NCBI RefSeq assembly: GCF_002217755.1
Contig: NZ_BCFL01000046.1
Location: 1 to 40,997, forward strand
Direction of reading: 5' to 3'
Source of the DNA: Streptomyces hyaluromycini
GTDB taxonomy: Bacteria; Actinomycetota; Actinomycetes; Streptomycetales; Streptomycetaceae
Length of the DNA: 40,997 nt
Shown here in pieces: positions 39,958 to 40,997 of this stretch. The notes under the pieces were generated by a model that searched no databases, was not told where the DNA came from, and saw only the letters and a program-made list of their open reading frames with translations. The position numbers and the translations under genes are program-made. How positions within the stretch are numbered: position 1 is the stretch's first letter; each line of letters opens with the position of its first letter.

Positions 39958-40608
39958 ATGATCGCGCCCCCGGACCGTACGCCACTCCCCAGAACCTTCT
40001 TCGACCGCCCTGTACTGGAGGTCGCCCCCGACCTCCTGGGCCGCGTCCTGGTCCGCACCACCCCGGACGGTCCGATCGCGGTGCGCCTCACAGAGGTGGA
40101 GGCGTACGACGGCCCGAACGACCCCGGCTCGCACGCCTATCGCGGCCACACCCCCCGCAACGACGTGATGTTCGGTCCGCCCGGACATGTGTACGTCTAC
40201 TTCACCTACGGCATGTGGTTCTGCATGAACCTCGTCTGCGGTCCCGAGGGCACCCCGAGCGCGGTCCTGCTCCGCGCCGGCGAGATCGTCGAGGGCGCCG
40301 AGCTCGCACGTAAACGTCGACTTTCGGCCCGATACGACAGAGAACTGGCCAAAGGACCGGCCCGCCTGGCCACCGCCCTGGGCGTCGACCGGGCCCTGGA
40401 CGGCACGGACGCGTGTGCCGCCGGCGAGACACCCCTGCGGATAGTGACCGGCACGCCCGTACCCTCCGACCAGGTACGCAGCGGTCCGCGCACCGGAGTC
40501 GCCGGCGAGGGCGGCAACGGCGACGCCCATCCCTGGCGCTACTGGGTCGCCAACGACCCCACGGTGAGCCCCTATCGGGCCCATGTACCCAGGCGCCGCT
40601 CAAGTTGA
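39958..40608 (+). CDS. DNA-3-methyladenine glycosylase (AAG/MPG family)
   Basis: A 216-residue DNA repair enzyme. Landmarks: FFDRPVLEVAPDLLGRVLVR at the start; LTEVEAYDGPNDPGSHAYRG with the catalytic glutamate; RNDVMFGPPGHVYVYFTYGMWFCMNLVCG with the intercalating tyrosine; and LRAGEIVEGAELARKRR. It flips out and excises alkylated purines such as 3-methyladenine and hypoxanthine. The ATG at 39958 has no clear ribosome site; TACCCT at 39944 could be a minus-10 giving a leaderless or nearly leaderless transcript. The gene is the last before the rRNA operon. Confidence 0.94.
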   Translation: MIAPPDRTPLPRTFFDRPVLEVAPDLLGRVLVRTTPDGPIAVRLTEVEAYDGPNDPGSHAYRGHTPRNDVMFGPPGHVYVYFTYGMWFCMNLVCGPEGTPSAVLLRAGEIVEGAELARKRRLSARYDRELAKGPARLATALGVDRALDGTDACAAGETPLRIVTGTPVPSDQVRSGPRTGVAGEGGNGDAHPWRYWVANDPTVSPYRAHVPRRRSS

Positions 40609-40884
40609 CGCGTCCCTGGAAGGTGCGTAATGTGGCCCGAGCCGCTTGAACCGGGTACGGCAATCGCCAGCAGCCGGAAGCGGCCACCCACTACCTACGA
40701 CTTCCCCTGACGGGGTCGATTTCGGCATGCCCGCATGCCCGAATTCGAACTCGCGGGACTCGATTATGAGTCCCGACGGGAATCGGCTAACGTAGTGAAT
40801 GTCGAAAGGCCGACGGGCGAAAGCCGGAAAGCCCAAGACAATCCCGCCGACCGGGAATCGGACGCCGAAAGGATCTGATAGAGT
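40609..40884 (+). promoter_or_regulatory. Promoter region of an rRNA operon
   Basis: A gene-free stretch with composition clearly lower in GC than its neighbours. It contains several likely minus-10 elements: TAACGT at 40788 and TAGAGT at 40879-40884 in GGATCTGATAGAGTCGG, the latter resembling known Streptomyces rRNA promoters. The minus-35 elements are weak. A perfect inverted repeat CGGGACTC/GAGTCCCG spans 40754-40775. Multiple tandem promoters are normal for these operons. Confidence 0.75.
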
Positions 40885-40997
40885 CGGAAACACCGAAGGG
40901 AAGCCCGGAGGAAAGCCCGAGAGGGTGAGTACAAAGGAAGCGACCGTTCCTTGAGAACTCAACAGCGTGCCAAAAGTCAACGCCAGATATGTTGATG
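40885..40997 (+). ncRNA. Pre-16S rRNA leader (boxA region), partial
   Basis: Contains CCTTGAGAACTCAACAGCG at about 40950-40968 followed by CAAAAGTCAACGCCAG, the characteristic actinobacterial antitermination (boxA-like) and processing leader upstream of 16S rRNA. The 16S gene itself starts beyond the window. Confidence 0.8.

Overview
The window is chromosomal DNA from a Streptomyces species. Base composition is very GC-rich, with strong G/C bias at third codon positions on both strands and many GTG and TTG starts. A ChpE-type chaplin, a Spo0M-family protein, an apparent streptophobe-family membrane protein and a Streptomyces-style rRNA operon leader at the right edge agree with this. The gene order looks like a conserved core-arm segment. 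I see no phage, plasmid, transposase, integrase, CRISPR array or biosynthetic cluster.

Layout. 1-5.3 kb holds loosely connected metabolic genes: a sterol-desaturase-family membrane hydroxylase coupled to a YhhN/lysoplasmalogenase-like protein, a zinc alcohol dehydrogenase, a CopD-domain membrane protein and a class III CoA-transferase whose start codon lies inside nested inverted repeats. 5.3-7.5 kb carries a secreted subtilisin-like protease. Just upstream and co-directional is a paralogue that keeps only the propeptide-like and C-terminal parts. 7.8-10.9 kb holds a DUF485/ActP-type acetate symporter pair and moaA. 10.9-13.7 kb holds a small cysteine/histidine-rich protein, a DUF3099 membrane protein, a GlsB/YeaQ-type stress membrane protein and tyrS. 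13.7-16.8 kb is the TldD/TldE (PmbA) pair, separated by an unusual 86-bp tandem repeat that makes two extra start/stop-coupled mini-ORFs.

17.0-18.6 kb is the type II fatty-acid pair fabG-fabI, ended by a strong terminator. 18.7-21.9 kb holds a small secreted protein, a GntR/FCD regulator divergent from an MFS exporter, a 38-residue transporter-associated membrane peptide and another small membrane protein. 21.9-28.8 kb has sixA-like phosphatase and serB in convergent orientation around a long hairpin, then the streptophobe-family gene divergent from an FHA-FHA-ABC transporter. 28.8-31.7 kb has a secreted lytic transglycosylase with a riboswitch-like leader, an apparently orphan QueA and an SDR oxidoreductase. 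31.9-34.1 kb is a GAF histidine kinase/LuxR response regulator pair followed by chpE. 34.3-40.6 kb holds a conserved hypothetical, an ABC ATPase, an NfeD/SPFH membrane pair, an HNH nuclease, a PEBP-family protein, Spo0M and a 3-methyladenine glycosylase. The last 390 bp are promoter and leader of an rRNA operon whose 16S gene begins beyond the window.

The most unusual items are the tandem coupled mini-ORFs between tldD and tldE, the catalytic-domain-less subtilase paralogue, the transglycosylase leader with mutually exclusive stems, and several sharp inverted or direct repeats in promoter regions (CoA-transferase, fabG, MFS/GntR, SPFH). All functional calls come from reading the sequence and family knowledge. 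No search was run.
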